Positions 49,638 to 60,439 of a stretch of DNA of 64,000 nt are shown here, piece by piece. Position numbers and translations under genes: made by a program. This stretch comes from Staphylococcus capitis subsp. capitis (GTDB taxonomy: Bacteria; Bacillota; Bacilli; Staphylococcales; Staphylococcaceae). Location: contig NZ_CP145263.1 of the NCBI RefSeq assembly GCF_040739495.1, positions 1,240,001 through 1,304,000 on the forward strand, in the 5' to 3' direction. The notes under the pieces were generated by a model. That model had not been told where the DNA came from. It saw only the letters and a program-made list of their open reading frames with translations, and did not search any database. Position 1 is the first letter of the stretch, and each line of letters begins with the position of its first letter.

Positions 49638-50624
49638 ATGCAAAGAGTTGAAAGCATTATAATTGGTGGTGGCCCATGCGGTTTAAGCGCTGCTATAGAG
49701 CAGAAGAAAAAAGGGATTGAAACTTTAGTAATAGAAAAAGGGAATGTTGTAGAATCAATTTACAATTATCCAACTCATCAAACTTTCTTTTCATCAAGTG
49801 ATAAGTTGAGTATCGGAGATATTCCATTTATTGTCGAAGAAAGTAAACCGAGACGAAATCAAGCGCTCGTCTATTACAGAGAAGTTGTTAAACATCATCA
49901 ATTAAACATACATCCATTTGAAGAAGTTTTAACAGTTAAAAAAATTGATAATAAGTTTACCATTACAACAACTAAAGATGTTTATGAATGCAAATTTTTA
50001 ACTGTCGCGACAGGTTATTACGGCCAACATAATAAATTAGAGGTTGAGGGCGCTGAATTACCTAAAGTATTTCATTACTTTAAAGAAGCACACCCATACT
50101 TCAATCAAAATGTGGTAATTATTGGTGGTAAAAATTCTGCAGTAGACGCAGCTTTAGAGTTAGAAAAAGCTGGAGCAAATGTAACAGTCATTTATCGTGG
50201 TGAAAGATATCCAAAAGCGATTAAACCATGGATATTACCAAATTTTGAATCACTCGTTAACCATGAAAAAATAACTATGGAATTTAACGCTAATGTAACA
50301 CAAATTACTGAAGATACAGTCACTTATGAAAAGGATGGACGTACAATTGAGATTGCAAATGATTACGTGTTCGCAATGATTGGTTACCATCCTGATTACA
50401 ATTTCCTAGAATCTATTGGTATAGAAATCAATACTAATGAATATGGTACAGCACCTGTTTACAATCGTGAAACGTATGAAACAAACGTTGAAAATTGCTA
50501 TATCGCAGGAGTCATTGCCGCAGGTAATGATGCTAATACTATCTTCATTGAAAATGGTAAATACCACGGTGGCATTATTACACAAAGTATACTTAGTAAA
50601 AAACAAACACCACTTGAGTCATAA
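49638..50624 (+). CDS. ypdA: Bacillithiol disulfide reductase YpdA
   Basis: FAD/NADPH enzyme that reduces bacillithiol disulfide. 328 residues; IIIGGGPCGLSAAI with the conserved C14, and second nucleotide motif IIGGKNSAVDAALELE at about 168-183; C-terminal CYIAGVIAAGNDANTIFIE. AAAGGAGG before ATG 49638. Works with bacilliredoxins such as BrxB at 22967. Confidence 0.91.
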   Translation: MQRVESIIIGGGPCGLSAAIEQKKKGIETLVIEKGNVVESIYNYPTHQTFFSSSDKLSIGDIPFIVEESKPRRNQALVYYREVVKHHQLNIHPFEEVLTVKKIDNKFTITTTKDVYECKFLTVATGYYGQHNKLEVEGAELPKVFHYFKEAHPYFNQNVVIIGGKNSAVDAALELEKAGANVTVIYRGERYPKAIKPWILPNFESLVNHEKITMEFNANVTQITEDTVTYEKDGRTIEIANDYVFAMIGYHPDYNFLESIGIEINTNEYGTAPVYNRETYETNVENCYIAGVIAAGNDANTIFIENGKYHGGIITQSILSKKQTPLES

Positions 50625-50631
50625 TAAAATA

Positions 50632-50676
50632 AACGAGTTGTATACCTTGACTTAGAGGCATACAACTCGTTTTTTA
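50632..50676. terminator. Terminator between ypdA and ansA
   Basis: AACGAGTTGTAT (50632-50643) and complement (50660-50671), T-run after, between convergent genes. Confidence 0.85.
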
Positions 50677-50680
50677 TAAA

Positions 50681-51649
50681 TTATTCTTCAAAATAATTTT
50701 TTAATTTTTGATGATTCATATTTTGACTTAGACCAACTAATAATTTAAGTCTTGCTTTAGGTCCATTTAATCCATTTGAAAATATAACACCCTTTTCAAA
50801 CAAATCAGCCCCGCCACCTTCATAAGCATAGACAGGACTTACAATACCGTTAAACGATCTTGAAACAAGAACGATAGGGATGTCATTATCAAGGATTTGC
50901 TTAAGTCCATGTAAACATGTAGTGGGTAAGTTACCTTGCCCGAGAGCTTCTACGACTATACCGTCGACACCTTGGTTCGCATAAAACTCTAAAAGGTCAC
51001 TACCCATTCCCATATAAGACTTTATAAGAGGCACATACAATTGATGGTTTATCATCTTAAAAGAAGATTGACGATAAGGATGATGATGAAATTGTACTCT
51101 ATCTTTTGTTAAAACCCCAAAAGGTCCATGGTTAGGGCTTTGAAATGTATTGATATTAGAAGTGTGGGTTTTGGTTACATTTCGAGCGGTATGTATTTCA
51201 TCATTAAAGACCACCATTACGCCTTTTCCTGAGGCATCATTAGAAGAAGCAACTCTTATTGCAGAAATGAAATTATATAAACCGTCAGAACCAATTTCAT
51301 TAGAGGATCTCATGGCTCCAGTAATAACAACAGGTTCTTCAATTTCAAGTAATAAGTCGAGTAGAAATGCTGTTTCTTCCAAAGTATCAGTTCCATGAGT
51401 AATAACATAACCATCATATTCACTTATTTCAACGCATTGTATAATTTTATGTTGAAGTTGAGTAACTTTTTCTATAGTCATGTGGGGAGAAGGAACATTA
51501 AATAAATGTGTCTCTTCCACTTGAGCGTATTGACCAATGATATCTTGATGTTTTGATATAGGATTATCATCATTGGTTACAACTTTATTTGAAGCATCTT
51601 GTGACATACTAATAGTGCCACCAGTATGTATAACAAGGAGTTTTTTCAT
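50681..51649 (-). CDS. ansA: L-asparaginase, type I
   Basis: Hydrolyses asparagine to aspartate and ammonia in the cytoplasm. 322 residues without signal peptide. Catalytic threonines in HTGGTISM (T12) and VITHGTDTLEETA (about T86), with GAMRSSNEIGSDG. ATG 51649 with GAGG upstream. Divergent from cmk. Confidence 0.92.
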   Translation of the reverse strand: MKKLLVIHTGGTISMSQDASNKVVTNDDNPISKHQDIIGQYAQVEETHLFNVPSPHMTIEKVTQLQHKIIQCVEISEYDGYVITHGTDTLEETAFLLDLLLEIEEPVVITGAMRSSNEIGSDGLYNFISAIRVASSNDASGKGVMVVFNDEIHTARNVTKTHTSNINTFQSPNHGPFGVLTKDRVQFHHHPYRQSSFKMINHQLYVPLIKSYMGMGSDLLEFYANQGVDGIVVEALGQGNLPTTCLHGLKQILDNDIPIVLVSRSFNGIVSPVYAYEGGGADLFEKGVIFSNGLNGPKARLKLLVGLSQNMNHQKLKNYFEE

Positions 51650-51723
51650 TGTCTTTCCTCCTATTAATCTTTTACTTTTTTATGATAAAATAATATTTAC
51701 AAAACAACAAGGAAGGTTAATGA

Positions 51724-52386
<663 letters not shown>

Positions 52387-52399
52387 GTATAAGTTATTA

Positions 52400-52446
52400 A
52401 AGACTATAATTGATGTACCACTTGGTATATGATTATAGTCTTTTTA
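52400..52446 (+). terminator. Terminator after cmk
   Basis: AAGACTATAAT (52400-52410) and ATTATAGTCTT (about 52432-52442), T-run after. Confidence 0.85.
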
Positions 52447-52732
52447 TTAAGCATATCAGTTTAACTAAGTATTAATGTTCTATATAATTAACTTGGAAAA
52501 TAAGATTTGCATCCGTGAATAGTTACAAACTATATTTTTTCAAATTTATAATTTAACATATCTTAATAAGTAGATATCATTGAAATAATATTAAGGAATT
52601 GATGGATGCATTTAAAAGATTTAAATCATAATCTAAGCCATAATATTAAATGAAGTGGTTGGCTTATGACTGACAGTCAACTTTCTTAAGTGATTAACTT
52701 GAATAAGAAAGTATATTTAAAGTAGAATTTCT

Positions 52733-52765
52733 TGACAATTCTGTCAGTTTATAAGATGTTATAAT
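52733..52765 (+). promoter_or_regulatory. rpsA promoter with extended -10
   Basis: TGT-TATAAT at 52757-52765 and an inverted repeat TGACA-ATTC-TGTCA (52733-52746) where the -35 would lie. The rest of the 52447-52732 gap is AT-rich with no gene seen. Confidence 0.5.
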
Positions 52766-52792
52766 TATGTAGTGTATAAGGAGGCAAACAAG

Positions 52793-53971
52793 ATGACTGA
52801 AGAATTCAATGAATCAATGATTAATGATATTAAAGAAGGTGACAAAGTCACTGGTGAGGTTCAACAAGTTGAAGATAAACAAGTTGTTGTGCACATCAAC
52901 GGTGGTAAATTTAATGGTATCATCCCAATCAGCCAACTTTCTACTCACCACATCGAAAATCCAAGTGAAGTAGTTAAAGTCGGCGATGAGGTTGAAGCTT
53001 ACGTCACTAAAATTGAGTTCGATGAAGAAAACGACTCAGGCGCGTATATTTTATCTAAGAGACAGCTTGAAACTGAAAAATCATATGAATACTTACAAGA
53101 AAAACTTGATAATGATGAAGTGATTGAAGCTGAAGTTACTGAAGTAGTAAAAGGTGGATTAGTCGTAGATGTTGGTCAAAGAGGATTCGTACCAGCTTCA
53201 CTAATTTCAACTGATTTCATTGAAGATTTCTCTGTATTTGATGGACAAACTATCCGCATTAAAGTGGAAGAGTTAGATCCTGAAAACAATAGAGTCATTT
53301 TAAGCCGTAAAGCTGTAGAACAAGCTGAAAATGATGTTAAAAAAGCATCATTATTAGATTCATTAAGCGAAGGTGACGTTATTGACGGTAAAGTAGCTCG
53401 CTTAACTAACTTTGGTGCTTTCATTGATATCGGTGGTGTAGATGGTTTAGTTCACGTTTCAGAACTATCACACGAACATGTTGAATCACCTGAACAAGTT
53501 GTATCTGTAGGTGATAATGTAAAAGTCAAAGTCAAATCAGTCGAAAAAGATTCTGAGCGTATCTCATTATCAATTAAAGACACTTTACCAACACCTTTCG
53601 AAAATATCAAAGGTAAATTCCACGAAGATGACGTTATTGAAGGTACAGTTGTACGTTTAGCAAACTTCGGTGCATTTGTAGAAATTGCACCTGCCGTACA
53701 AGGTTTAGTTCATATTTCTGAAATCGACCATAAACATATTGGTTCACCTAGTGAAAAATTAGAACCAGGTCAACAAGTTAACGTTAAAATCTTAGGAATA
53801 GATGAAGAAAATGAAAGAATTTCTTTATCAATTAAAGCTACATTACCTAAAGAAGATGTTATCGAAAGTGATGAATCTACAACACAATCTTATTTAGAAA
53901 ATGATAATGATGAAGATAACCCAACTTTAGGGGATGTTTTCGGAGATAAATTTAAAGACCTTAAATTTTAA
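52793..53971 (+). CDS. rpsA: Ribosomal protein S1-like RNA-binding protein
   Basis: 392 residues with four S1 domains (about 15-85, 100-170, 188-258, 273-345), e.g. GDVIDGKVARLTNFGAFIDIGGVDGLVHVSELS; acidic C-terminal tail. Shorter than the six-domain E. coli S1, as in low-GC Gram-positives. AAGGAGG nine bases before ATG 52793. Likely role in translation or mRNA handling. Confidence 0.91.
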   Translation: MTEEFNESMINDIKEGDKVTGEVQQVEDKQVVVHINGGKFNGIIPISQLSTHHIENPSEVVKVGDEVEAYVTKIEFDEENDSGAYILSKRQLETEKSYEYLQEKLDNDEVIEAEVTEVVKGGLVVDVGQRGFVPASLISTDFIEDFSVFDGQTIRIKVEELDPENNRVILSRKAVEQAENDVKKASLLDSLSEGDVIDGKVARLTNFGAFIDIGGVDGLVHVSELSHEHVESPEQVVSVGDNVKVKVKSVEKDSERISLSIKDTLPTPFENIKGKFHEDDVIEGTVVRLANFGAFVEIAPAVQGLVHISEIDHKHIGSPSEKLEPGQQVNVKILGIDEENERISLSIKATLPKEDVIESDESTTQSYLENDNDEDNPTLGDVFGDKFKDLKF

Positions 53972-54007
53972 TATTATCAATTAATTTTCTTGTATATTTT
54001 ATATTAT

Positions 54008-54070
54008 AAACTCCAATTAAGTCTTAGAACTTTAAGTAGTTCTTAGAACATTAATTGGAGTTTTATTTTT
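54008..54070 (+). terminator. Terminator after rpsA
   Basis: AAACTCCAATTAA (54008-54020) with complement (54051-54063); inner arms AGAACT / AGTTCT; T-rich tail. Confidence 0.85.
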
Positions 54071-54183
54071 TATGAAAATTGTAAAAAGCCCTTTATACAT
54101 GACGATAAACATCTAATGAAGTTTTGAATAAGCGCATTCATGTGATAAAATTATAGAGATTAAGAAAGAGAGGAAGTTACCTT

Positions 54184-55494
54184 ATGACTAAACCGATAGT
54201 TGCAATTGTAGGCAAACCTAATGTTGGTAAATCTACAATTTTTAATAGAGTAGTGGGCGAACGTGTATCAATTGTTGAAGATACCCCAGGTGTAACACGT
54301 GACCGTATCTATTCTTCTGGTGAATGGTTAACTCATGAATTTAATATCATTGATACGGGTGGTATTGAAATTGGGGATGCACCTTTCCAAACTCAAATAC
54401 GTGCACAAGCAGAAATTGCTATCGATGAAGCGGATGTTATCATTTTCATGGTGAATGTAAGAGAAGGACTTACACAAAGTGATGAAATGGTTGCACAAAT
54501 GTTATATAAATCTAAGAAACCTGTTGTATTAGCAGTAAATAAAGTAGATAATCCTGAAATGCGTAATGATATTTATGATTTCTATTCATTAGGTTTTGGG
54601 GATCCTTATCCAATATCTGGGTCACATGGCTTAGGACTTGGGGATTTACTTGATGCAGTAGTTGAGAACTTTGGCGAAGAAACCGAAGATCCTTATGATG
54701 AAGATACAATTAGACTTTCTATTATAGGTAGACCAAATGTTGGTAAATCTAGTCTAGTTAATGCAATTCTAGGGGAAGAGCGTGTTATCGTTTCAAATGT
54801 TGCAGGTACAACTAGAGATGCTGTGGATACTGAATATTCATATGAAGGACAGGATTATGTTCTTATTGATACTGCAGGTATGCGTAAAAAGGGGAAAGTC
54901 TATGAATCCACTGAAAAGTATTCAGTATTACGCGCTTTAAAAGCAATCGAACGTTCAAATGTCGTACTTGTCGTCATCGATGCTGAACAAGGTATTATTG
55001 AACAAGATAAACGTGTAGCTGGATATGCTCATGAAGAAGGTAAAGCAATTGTTATTGTTGTAAATAAATGGGACACCGTTGAAAAAGATAGCAAAACAAT
55101 GAAAAAGTTCACTGAAGATGTTAGAAATGAATTTCAATTCTTGGATTATGCTCAAATTGCATTTGTATCAGCTAAAGAGAGCTTACGTTTAAGAACACTT
55201 TTCCCATACATAACTGAGGCAAGTGAAAATCATAAAAAACGTGTTCAAAGCTCAACACTTAATGAAGTCGTAACGGATGCAATTTCAATGAATCCAACAC
55301 CAACAGACAAAGGGCGAAGATTAAATGTATTCTATACAACACAAGTTGCAATAGAACCACCTACCTTTGTAGTTTTTGTTAATGATGTAGAATTAATGCA
55401 CTTCTCATATAAACGTTATCTAGAGAATCAAATTAGAAATGCGTTTGGTTTCGAAGGAACGCCAATCCATATTATTCCTAGAAAGAGAAATTAA
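54184..55494 (+). CDS. der: Ribosome biogenesis GTPase Der
   Basis: Two tandem G domains acting in 50S assembly. 436 residues: G1 motifs GKPNVGKST (10-18) and GRPNVGKSS (about 182-190), NKVD and NKWD, and a C-terminal KH-like domain. ATG 54184 after GAGAGGAAG. 20 bases before gpsA, the standard der-gpsA pair. Confidence 0.96.
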   Translation: MTKPIVAIVGKPNVGKSTIFNRVVGERVSIVEDTPGVTRDRIYSSGEWLTHEFNIIDTGGIEIGDAPFQTQIRAQAEIAIDEADVIIFMVNVREGLTQSDEMVAQMLYKSKKPVVLAVNKVDNPEMRNDIYDFYSLGFGDPYPISGSHGLGLGDLLDAVVENFGEETEDPYDEDTIRLSIIGRPNVGKSSLVNAILGEERVIVSNVAGTTRDAVDTEYSYEGQDYVLIDTAGMRKKGKVYESTEKYSVLRALKAIERSNVVLVVIDAEQGIIEQDKRVAGYAHEEGKAIVIVVNKWDTVEKDSKTMKKFTEDVRNEFQFLDYAQIAFVSAKESLRLRTLFPYITEASENHKKRVQSSTLNEVVTDAISMNPTPTDKGRRLNVFYTTQVAIEPPTFVVFVNDVELMHFSYKRYLENQIRNAFGFEGTPIHIIPRKRN

Positions 55495-55514
55495 TTAAAA
55501 AAGGGGATTTAATT

Positions 55515-56513
55515 ATGACAAAAATAACAGTTTTTGGCATGGGTAGTTTCGGTACTGCACTTGCTAATGTTTTAGCCCAAAATGGTCACGACGTATTAAT
55601 GTGGGGAAAAAACAACGATAGTGTTAACGAATTAAATACGCACCATATGAATAAAAATTATTTAAAAGATGCCAAATTAGATGAAACGATTCAAGCAACA
55701 ACTCAACTTGAAGAAGCAACACAGCATGCAGATGTTTATCTAATGGCTCTACCTACGAAAGCAATGAGAGAAGTAGCTACTAATATTGATAAACTGCTTA
55801 CTTCTAAAAAAACATTTATACACGTTGCTAAGGGAATTGAAAATGGTACATTTAAACGTGTGTCTGAAATGATAGATGATTCTATTTCATCAGAACACAA
55901 TGCGGGTATTGGTGTTCTTTCAGGTCCAAGTCATGCAGAAGAAGTAGTTATTAAACAACCCACTACTGTAGCAGCATCTTCTAAGGATGAGAAAATCAGT
56001 GCTTTAATCCAAGATCTATTTATGAATGATTATTTACGAGTTTATACTAATAATGACTTGGTGGGTGTTGAACTTGGAGGCGCACTTAAAAATATTATAG
56101 CCGTTGCTAGTGGTATTGTAGCAGGTATGGGCTTCGGTGATAATGCTAAAGCTGCGCTAATGACGCGTGGTTTAGCAGAAATTAGTCGTTTAGGAGAAAA
56201 ATTAGGTGCCGATCCAATGACTTTCTTAGGATTAGGAGGTATTGGGGATTTAATCGTGACATGTACCTCAACACATTCACGAAACTATACGCTTGGCTTT
56301 AAATTAGGACAAGGTAAAACAATGGATGAAGCTTTACAAGAAATGAAAATGGTAGTTGAAGGCGTTTACACGACTAAATCTGTTTATCATTTAGCTAAAA
56401 AAGAACATGTAGATATGCCTATTACAAGTGCATTATATCGTGTACTATTTGAAGATGTACCTGTTAATGAGAGCGTTAAAGAGCTTATGGGTAGAGATAA
56501 AAAAGCTGAATAA
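55515..56513 (+). CDS. gpsA: Glycerol-3-phosphate dehydrogenase [NAD(P)+]
   Basis: Makes sn-glycerol 3-phosphate for phospholipids and teichoic acids. 332 residues; [21 protein letters not shown], catalytic lysine in [31 protein letters not shown] 55515 after AAAAGGGG. Confidence 0.95.
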   Translation: MTKITVFGMGSFGTALANVLAQNGHDVLMWGKNNDSVNELNTHHMNKNYLKDAKLDETIQATTQLEEATQHADVYLMALPTKAMREVATNIDKLLTSKKTFIHVAKGIENGTFKRVSEMIDDSISSEHNAGIGVLSGPSHAEEVVIKQPTTVAASSKDEKISALIQDLFMNDYLRVYTNNDLVGVELGGALKNIIAVASGIVAGMGFGDNAKAALMTRGLAEISRLGEKLGADPMTFLGLGGIGDLIVTCTSTHSRNYTLGFKLGQGKTMDEALQEMKMVVEGVYTTKSVYHLAKKEHVDMPITSALYRVLFEDVPVNESVKELMGRDKKAE

Positions 56514-56634
56514 CAAGTGTATAATTACACTTTTAGAAGGAATATTCAAAAAATTCATCATGAAACGCGTAAAATCAATGTTTCTGACGCATAAATCGTT
56601 GCGATGACAGTAATCAGTGTGTTAAAGTCAAAAC

Positions 56635-56659
56635 ATAATGATATTTAATATATCATTAT
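56635..56659 (+). promoter_or_regulatory. AT-rich palindrome in the hup leader
   Basis: ATAATGATAT (56635-56644) and its exact complement (56650-56659), just before the GGAGG of hup. Could be an operator, an HU site or an mRNA hairpin. Confidence 0.45.
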
Positions 56660-56683
56660 AAAACCTCAGGAGGTGAATTCATA

Positions 56684-56956
56684 ATGAATAAGACAGATTT
56701 AATCAATGCAGTTGCAGAACAAGCAGACTTAACTAAAAAAGAAGCTGGTTCAGCAGTTGACGCTGTATTCGAATCAATCCAAAAATCACTTGCTAAAGGT
56801 GAAAAAGTACAATTAATCGGTTTCGGTAACTTCGAAGTACGTGAACGTGCTGCTCGTAAAGGTCGTAACCCTCAAACAGGTAAAGAAATTGACATTCCTG
56901 CAAGTAAAGTACCAGCATTCAAAGCTGGTAAAGCATTAAAAGATGCTGTTAAATAA
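56684..56956 (+). CDS. hup: DNA-binding protein HU
   Basis: Nucleoid protein. 90 residues; [34 protein letters not shown] and the DNA-intercalating proline in NPQTG. AGGAGG before ATG 56684. Codon use is very regular, as expected for a highly expressed gene. Confidence 0.97.
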   Translation: MNKTDLINAVAEQADLTKKEAGSAVDAVFESIQKSLAKGEKVQLIGFGNFEVRERAARKGRNPQTGKEIDIPASKVPAFKAGKALKDAVK

Positions 56957-56966
56957 TTTTACTTAC

Positions 56967-56996
56967 AAAAAGCCCCACAGGGGCTTTTTTTATTTT
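56967..56996 (+). terminator. Terminator after hup
   Basis: AAAAAGCCCC-ACAG-GGGCTTTTT with a long T-run; a very strong hairpin. Confidence 0.93.
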
Positions 56997-57036
56997 TAGA
57001 ACATCTTTATTTATTAATAAATAAATAGGTGTTCTT

Positions 57037-57120
57037 ATGCATTAGTCAAAGACTAAGGCATTCATTTTATAACTGTGTTGTTATTAGTTGGTTTTATGCA
57101 TTAGTCGAAGACTAATGTAT
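57037..57120 (+). repeat. Two copies of a 25-bp hairpin repeat
   Basis: 57037-57061 and 57096-57120 share ATGCATTAGTC-NAA-GACTAA; each is an 11-pair hairpin. Copies are 59 bases apart with TTTAT before each. The rest of the 56997-57392 gap is AT-rich, apart from a possible 18-codon frame at 57208. Confidence 0.75.
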
Positions 57121-57207
57121 TCCTAATATCATTTAATAGTAAGTATTCTTTTTTACATACTTAATTTTATTTTAAATAAAATAAATTGACTAAATAGGAG
57201 TGGGGTA

Positions 57208-57264
57208 ATGAAGCTAACAAAGGAATTAGTTTTTTATTCAGCTCCCAATTTTTTACATATATAA
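57208..57264 (+). CDS. Possible 18-residue leader peptide before hepS
   Basis: ATG 57208 stands seven bases after AGGAG (57196-57200); frame stops at TAA 57262-57264. The sequence MKLTKELVFYSAPNFLHI has no known match to me. The area also resembles a worn copy of a staphylococcal intergenic repeat (GGAGTGGGG ... CTCCCA), so it may be non-coding. Confidence 0.2.
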   Translation: MKLTKELVFYSAPNFLHI

Positions 57265-57392
57265 CATTAAGAGTAATATTTACATCAACACTTTTAAACA
57301 AATGGAGTTTTACATAAAAGAACAACTCCTATAGATTTTAATTTCATACATATAATGTTAATATTATTATGATAATATCGTGAGGTGTGAAC

Positions 57393-57965
57393 ATGGAAAC
57401 GACAATAAGCAAACTAAATAAACAAATAGAACAAAGGCTTAAAGGTATAAACGATTACGAATCAATTCATATTAATTCTTCTTTAGGAAATTTACTTGAT
57501 TCATATTCTATTCCTGAAAAAACTAAGCTTGCTTGCCTCACTATTGACACTTCAATGAGTCATCTAGATGATATTGCTAAGAATAACTTATCTAAAAATG
57601 GAATTTTAATTGGAGATTTGCTAAGTGCTCATTATTATACGTTATTAGCAGAAATTAATGATCTTTCTTATCAATTATCAATGAGTGAAGCTATTGTAAA
57701 AGTAAACGAATTAAAATCTTCACTTCATCAGCAAACATTGTCAGAATACGAGATAAGTGAAGCTATCATTGATATTGAAGTACTTTTCCCTTATATTACG
57801 CTTGCTCATTTTGGAAAAAAAGTTGATAAGTACGCTTTATTCTATGAATTAACTAAAAATGATGATGGCTATTATCCTTCATATTTAAATCAATATGATG
57901 AACAAGCAATCGACCAATATTTCAATACAATTAATCAAAGCTATATAAAAAGAAGAGGTAATTAA
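57393..57965 (+). CDS. hepS: Heptaprenyl diphosphate synthase component I
   Basis: Small non-catalytic subunit that with HepT makes the heptaprenyl tail of menaquinone. 190 residues; weakly conserved family, recognised by [40 protein letters not shown] and position before menG. GAGGTG before ATG 57393. Confidence 0.88.
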   Translation: METTISKLNKQIEQRLKGINDYESIHINSSLGNLLDSYSIPEKTKLACLTIDTSMSHLDDIAKNNLSKNGILIGDLLSAHYYTLLAEINDLSYQLSMSEAIVKVNELKSSLHQQTLSEYEISEAIIDIEVLFPYITLAHFGKKVDKYALFYELTKNDDGYYPSYLNQYDEQAIDQYFNTINQSYIKRRGN

Positions 57966-57966
57966 C

Positions 57967-58692
57967 ATGGGTGAAAATCAAGCAAAAAAAGAACAAGTAC
58001 ATACAGTATTCCAAAATATTTCTCAGAAATATGATCGTTTAAATAATATTATTAGCTTTGAACAACACAAAGTTTGGAGAAAACACGTGATGAAACACAT
58101 GCGTGTTAAAGAAGGTAGTCAAGCATTAGATGTTTGTTGTGGCACTGCTGATTGGACAATCGCATTAAGTAAAGCAGTCGACAACAAGGGACATGTGACT
58201 GGATTAGATTTTAGCGAGAACATGCTAGAAGTTGGAAAAGAAAAAACATCTTCATTAAACAATGTGAAACTTGTTCATGGTGATGCTATGAACTTACCAT
58301 TTGATGATAATACTTTTGATTATGTGACAGTTGGATTTGGACTTAGAAATGTACCAGATTATCTTGTTGCATTACAAGAAATGCACCGTGTACTAAAACC
58401 AGGTGGTATGGTAGTATGCCTTGAAACAAGTCAACCTACTTTACCATTATTCAAACAAGTTTATAGACTATACTTCAAGTTTGTGATGCCTATATTCGGT
58501 AAAATGTTCGCTAAGTCTAAAGAAGAGTATGAATGGTTACAGCAATCAACATTTAATTTTCCTGATAAGCAAACGTTAAAACGTTTATTCTTTGAAGCAG
58601 GATTTAATGATATAACAGTACGTAGCTTCACAGGTGGCGTTGCTGCAATGCACCTTGGCTATAAAGAAAAAGATTCTACCAAAGGTGATTAA
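57967..58692 (+). CDS. menG: Demethylmenaquinone methyltransferase
   Basis: Last step of menaquinone synthesis, SAM-dependent. 241 residues; motif [34 protein letters not shown], and EYEWLQQST near the end. ATG 57967 one base after the hepS stop, AAGAGG upstream. Confidence 0.95.
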   Translation: MGENQAKKEQVHTVFQNISQKYDRLNNIISFEQHKVWRKHVMKHMRVKEGSQALDVCCGTADWTIALSKAVDNKGHVTGLDFSENMLEVGKEKTSSLNNVKLVHGDAMNLPFDDNTFDYVTVGFGLRNVPDYLVALQEMHRVLKPGGMVVCLETSQPTLPLFKQVYRLYFKFVMPIFGKMFAKSKEEYEWLQQSTFNFPDKQTLKRLFFEAGFNDITVRSFTGGVAAMHLGYKEKDSTKGD

Positions 58693-58693
58693 C

Positions 58694-59653
58694 GTGGCAA
58701 AGTTAAACATTAATAATGAAATAAAAAAAGTTGAAGAACGTTTGGAACGTGCGATTCAAAGTACGGATCAAACTCTAGAAGAGGCTTCTTTCCACTTATT
58801 ATCTTCAGGTGGTAAAAGAGTACGTCCTGTTTTTGTAATTTTAAGCAGTCAGTTTGGCACAAGTGAAGGTACTTCAGAAGATACCTATCGTGTGGCTGTA
58901 GCACTAGAACTCATTCATATGGCTACACTCGTCCATGATGATGTTATTGATAAGAGTGACAAGCGTCGAGGACGTCCCACAATTTCTAAAAAATGGGATC
59001 AAACCACTGCTATATTAACAGGAAACTTCCTACTTGCATTAGGTCTTCAACATCTATCTGAGATTAAAGATGCTCGCGTTCACTCTATTATTTCTAACTC
59101 TATTGTAGACGTATGTAGGGGAGAGTTATTTCAATTTCAAGATCAATTTAATAGCGAACAAAATATTACAAATTATTTGCGTCGTATTAATCGTAAAACT
59201 GCTTTACTGATTCAATTAGCTACTGAAGTAGGTGCAATTACTTCTGGTGCTTCTAAAGAAACTATACGCAAATTGAAACTTATTGGTCATTATATTGGAA
59301 TGAGCTTCCAAATCATTGATGATGTTTTGGATTTCACAAGCTCAGAAAAGAAATTGGGCAAACCTGTAGGTAGCGATTTGATGAACGGTCATATTACTTT
59401 GCCAGTACTTTTAGAAATGAGAAAGAATAAGGATTTCAAACAAAAAATCACTAACTTAAATGCTCAAAGTCCTCAATCTGATTTCGATACATGTATTCAA
59501 ACTATTCGAAAATCCGATAACATTGAAGAATCTAAAGCAATAAGTGAGAAGTATTTAAATAAAGCAATTGCTTTAATTGAGGAATTAGAAGAAGGTCCTA
59601 ATAAAACTTTATTTAAAAAACTCATTAAAAAAATGGGCAGTAGAAATAAGTAA
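58694..59653 (+). CDS. hepT: Heptaprenyl diphosphate synthase component II
   Basis: Catalytic prenyltransferase adding IPP units to farnesyl-PP. 319 residues; GGKRVRP, first Asp-rich LVHDDVIDKSDKRRG, second QIIDDVLDF. GTG 58694 one base after menG, with AAAGGTG. Uses product of IspA. Confidence 0.94.
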   Translation: MAKLNINNEIKKVEERLERAIQSTDQTLEEASFHLLSSGGKRVRPVFVILSSQFGTSEGTSEDTYRVAVALELIHMATLVHDDVIDKSDKRRGRPTISKKWDQTTAILTGNFLLALGLQHLSEIKDARVHSIISNSIVDVCRGELFQFQDQFNSEQNITNYLRRINRKTALLIQLATEVGAITSGASKETIRKLKLIGHYIGMSFQIIDDVLDFTSSEKKLGKPVGSDLMNGHITLPVLLEMRKNKDFKQKITNLNAQSPQSDFDTCIQTIRKSDNIEESKAISEKYLNKAIALIEELEEGPNKTLFKKLIKKMGSRNK

Positions 59654-59683
59654 GTTCTGTGAAAAGTATTGAAAGCGCTTCAC

Positions 59684-59714
59684 TATCCTGTTACTATGGA
59701 ATGGTGGCAGGATA
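59684..59714 (+). other. 14-pair hairpin in the hepT-ndk gap
   Basis: TATCCTGTTACTAT (59684-59697) pairs with ATGGTGGCAGGATA (59701-59714) through 14 pairs including three G-U, loop GGA. No T-run follows, so it is not a standard terminator. A small ATAGG / CCTAT hairpin lies at 59732-59748. Confidence 0.6.
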
Positions 59715-59798
59715 AAAGCTTATCTTGTTCGATAGGAAATAAACCTATACATATTTCGGTAAATGAATGAAACACAACTTACGGGGGGGACACGCAAA

Positions 59799-60248
59799 GT
59801 GGAACGTACATTTTTAATGATCAAACCAGATGCAGTACAAAGAAATTTAATTGGAGAAATTGTTTCAAGAATTGAAAACAAAGGGTTAAAACTTGTTGGT
59901 GGTAAATTGATACAAGTACCTACTGAATTAGCTGAGAAACATTACAGCGAACATGAAGGTAAACCTTTCTATGAAAAATTAATTTCATTTATAACTTCAG
60001 CTCCTGTTTTTGCGATGGTTGTAGAAGGAGAAGATGCTGTCGCAGTATCTCGTCACATTATCGGTAGTACTAATCCTTCTGAAGCCGCACCTGGTACGAT
60101 TAGAGGCGATCTTGGTTTAACAGTTGGAAGAAACATTATTCATGGTTCTGACTCTGTAGAATCAGCGCAACGTGAAATTAGTTTATGGTTTAATAGCAAT
60201 GAAATTGCTGATTATACATCACCAAGAGAAGACTGGTTATACGAATAA
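59799..60248 (+). CDS. ndk: Nucleoside diphosphate kinase
   Basis: Balances NTP pools by phosphate transfer through H115 (NIIHGSDS). 149 residues, starting [20 protein letters not shown]. GTG 59799 after a GGGGGGA run; ATG 59763 would add 12 atypical residues before the family start. Follows hepT as in B. subtilis. Confidence 0.95.
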   Translation: MERTFLMIKPDAVQRNLIGEIVSRIENKGLKLVGGKLIQVPTELAEKHYSEHEGKPFYEKLISFITSAPVFAMVVEGEDAVAVSRHIIGSTNPSEAAPGTIRGDLGLTVGRNIIHGSDSVESAQREISLWFNSNEIADYTSPREDWLYE

Positions 60249-60282
60249 AAATATAAATAAATGAATTTCATTTTATCCACTA

Positions 60283-60325
60283 AGAACCGATTTAGCGAAA
60301 GTTAAATCGGTTCTCTTTATTTTCA
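60283..60325 (+). terminator. Terminator after ndk
   Basis: AGAACCGATTTA (60283-60294) and complement (60303-60314), then CTTTATTTT. Confidence 0.85.
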
Positions 60326-60439
60326 TCAATGAAGTTACATGACGCTAAAGTTCAAGACTTATGTTGTGTGTATGAATATGATAATATATTAAACATATTA
60401 CAATTTAATGCATTAAAGAAGAGAAAGGAGTGTGCGCTC

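Noticed and set aside
59670..59682. cre-like TGAAAGCGCTTCA before ndk
   Set aside because: One base shorter than the palindromic cre and fails fixed positions of the consensus; CcpA control not claimed.
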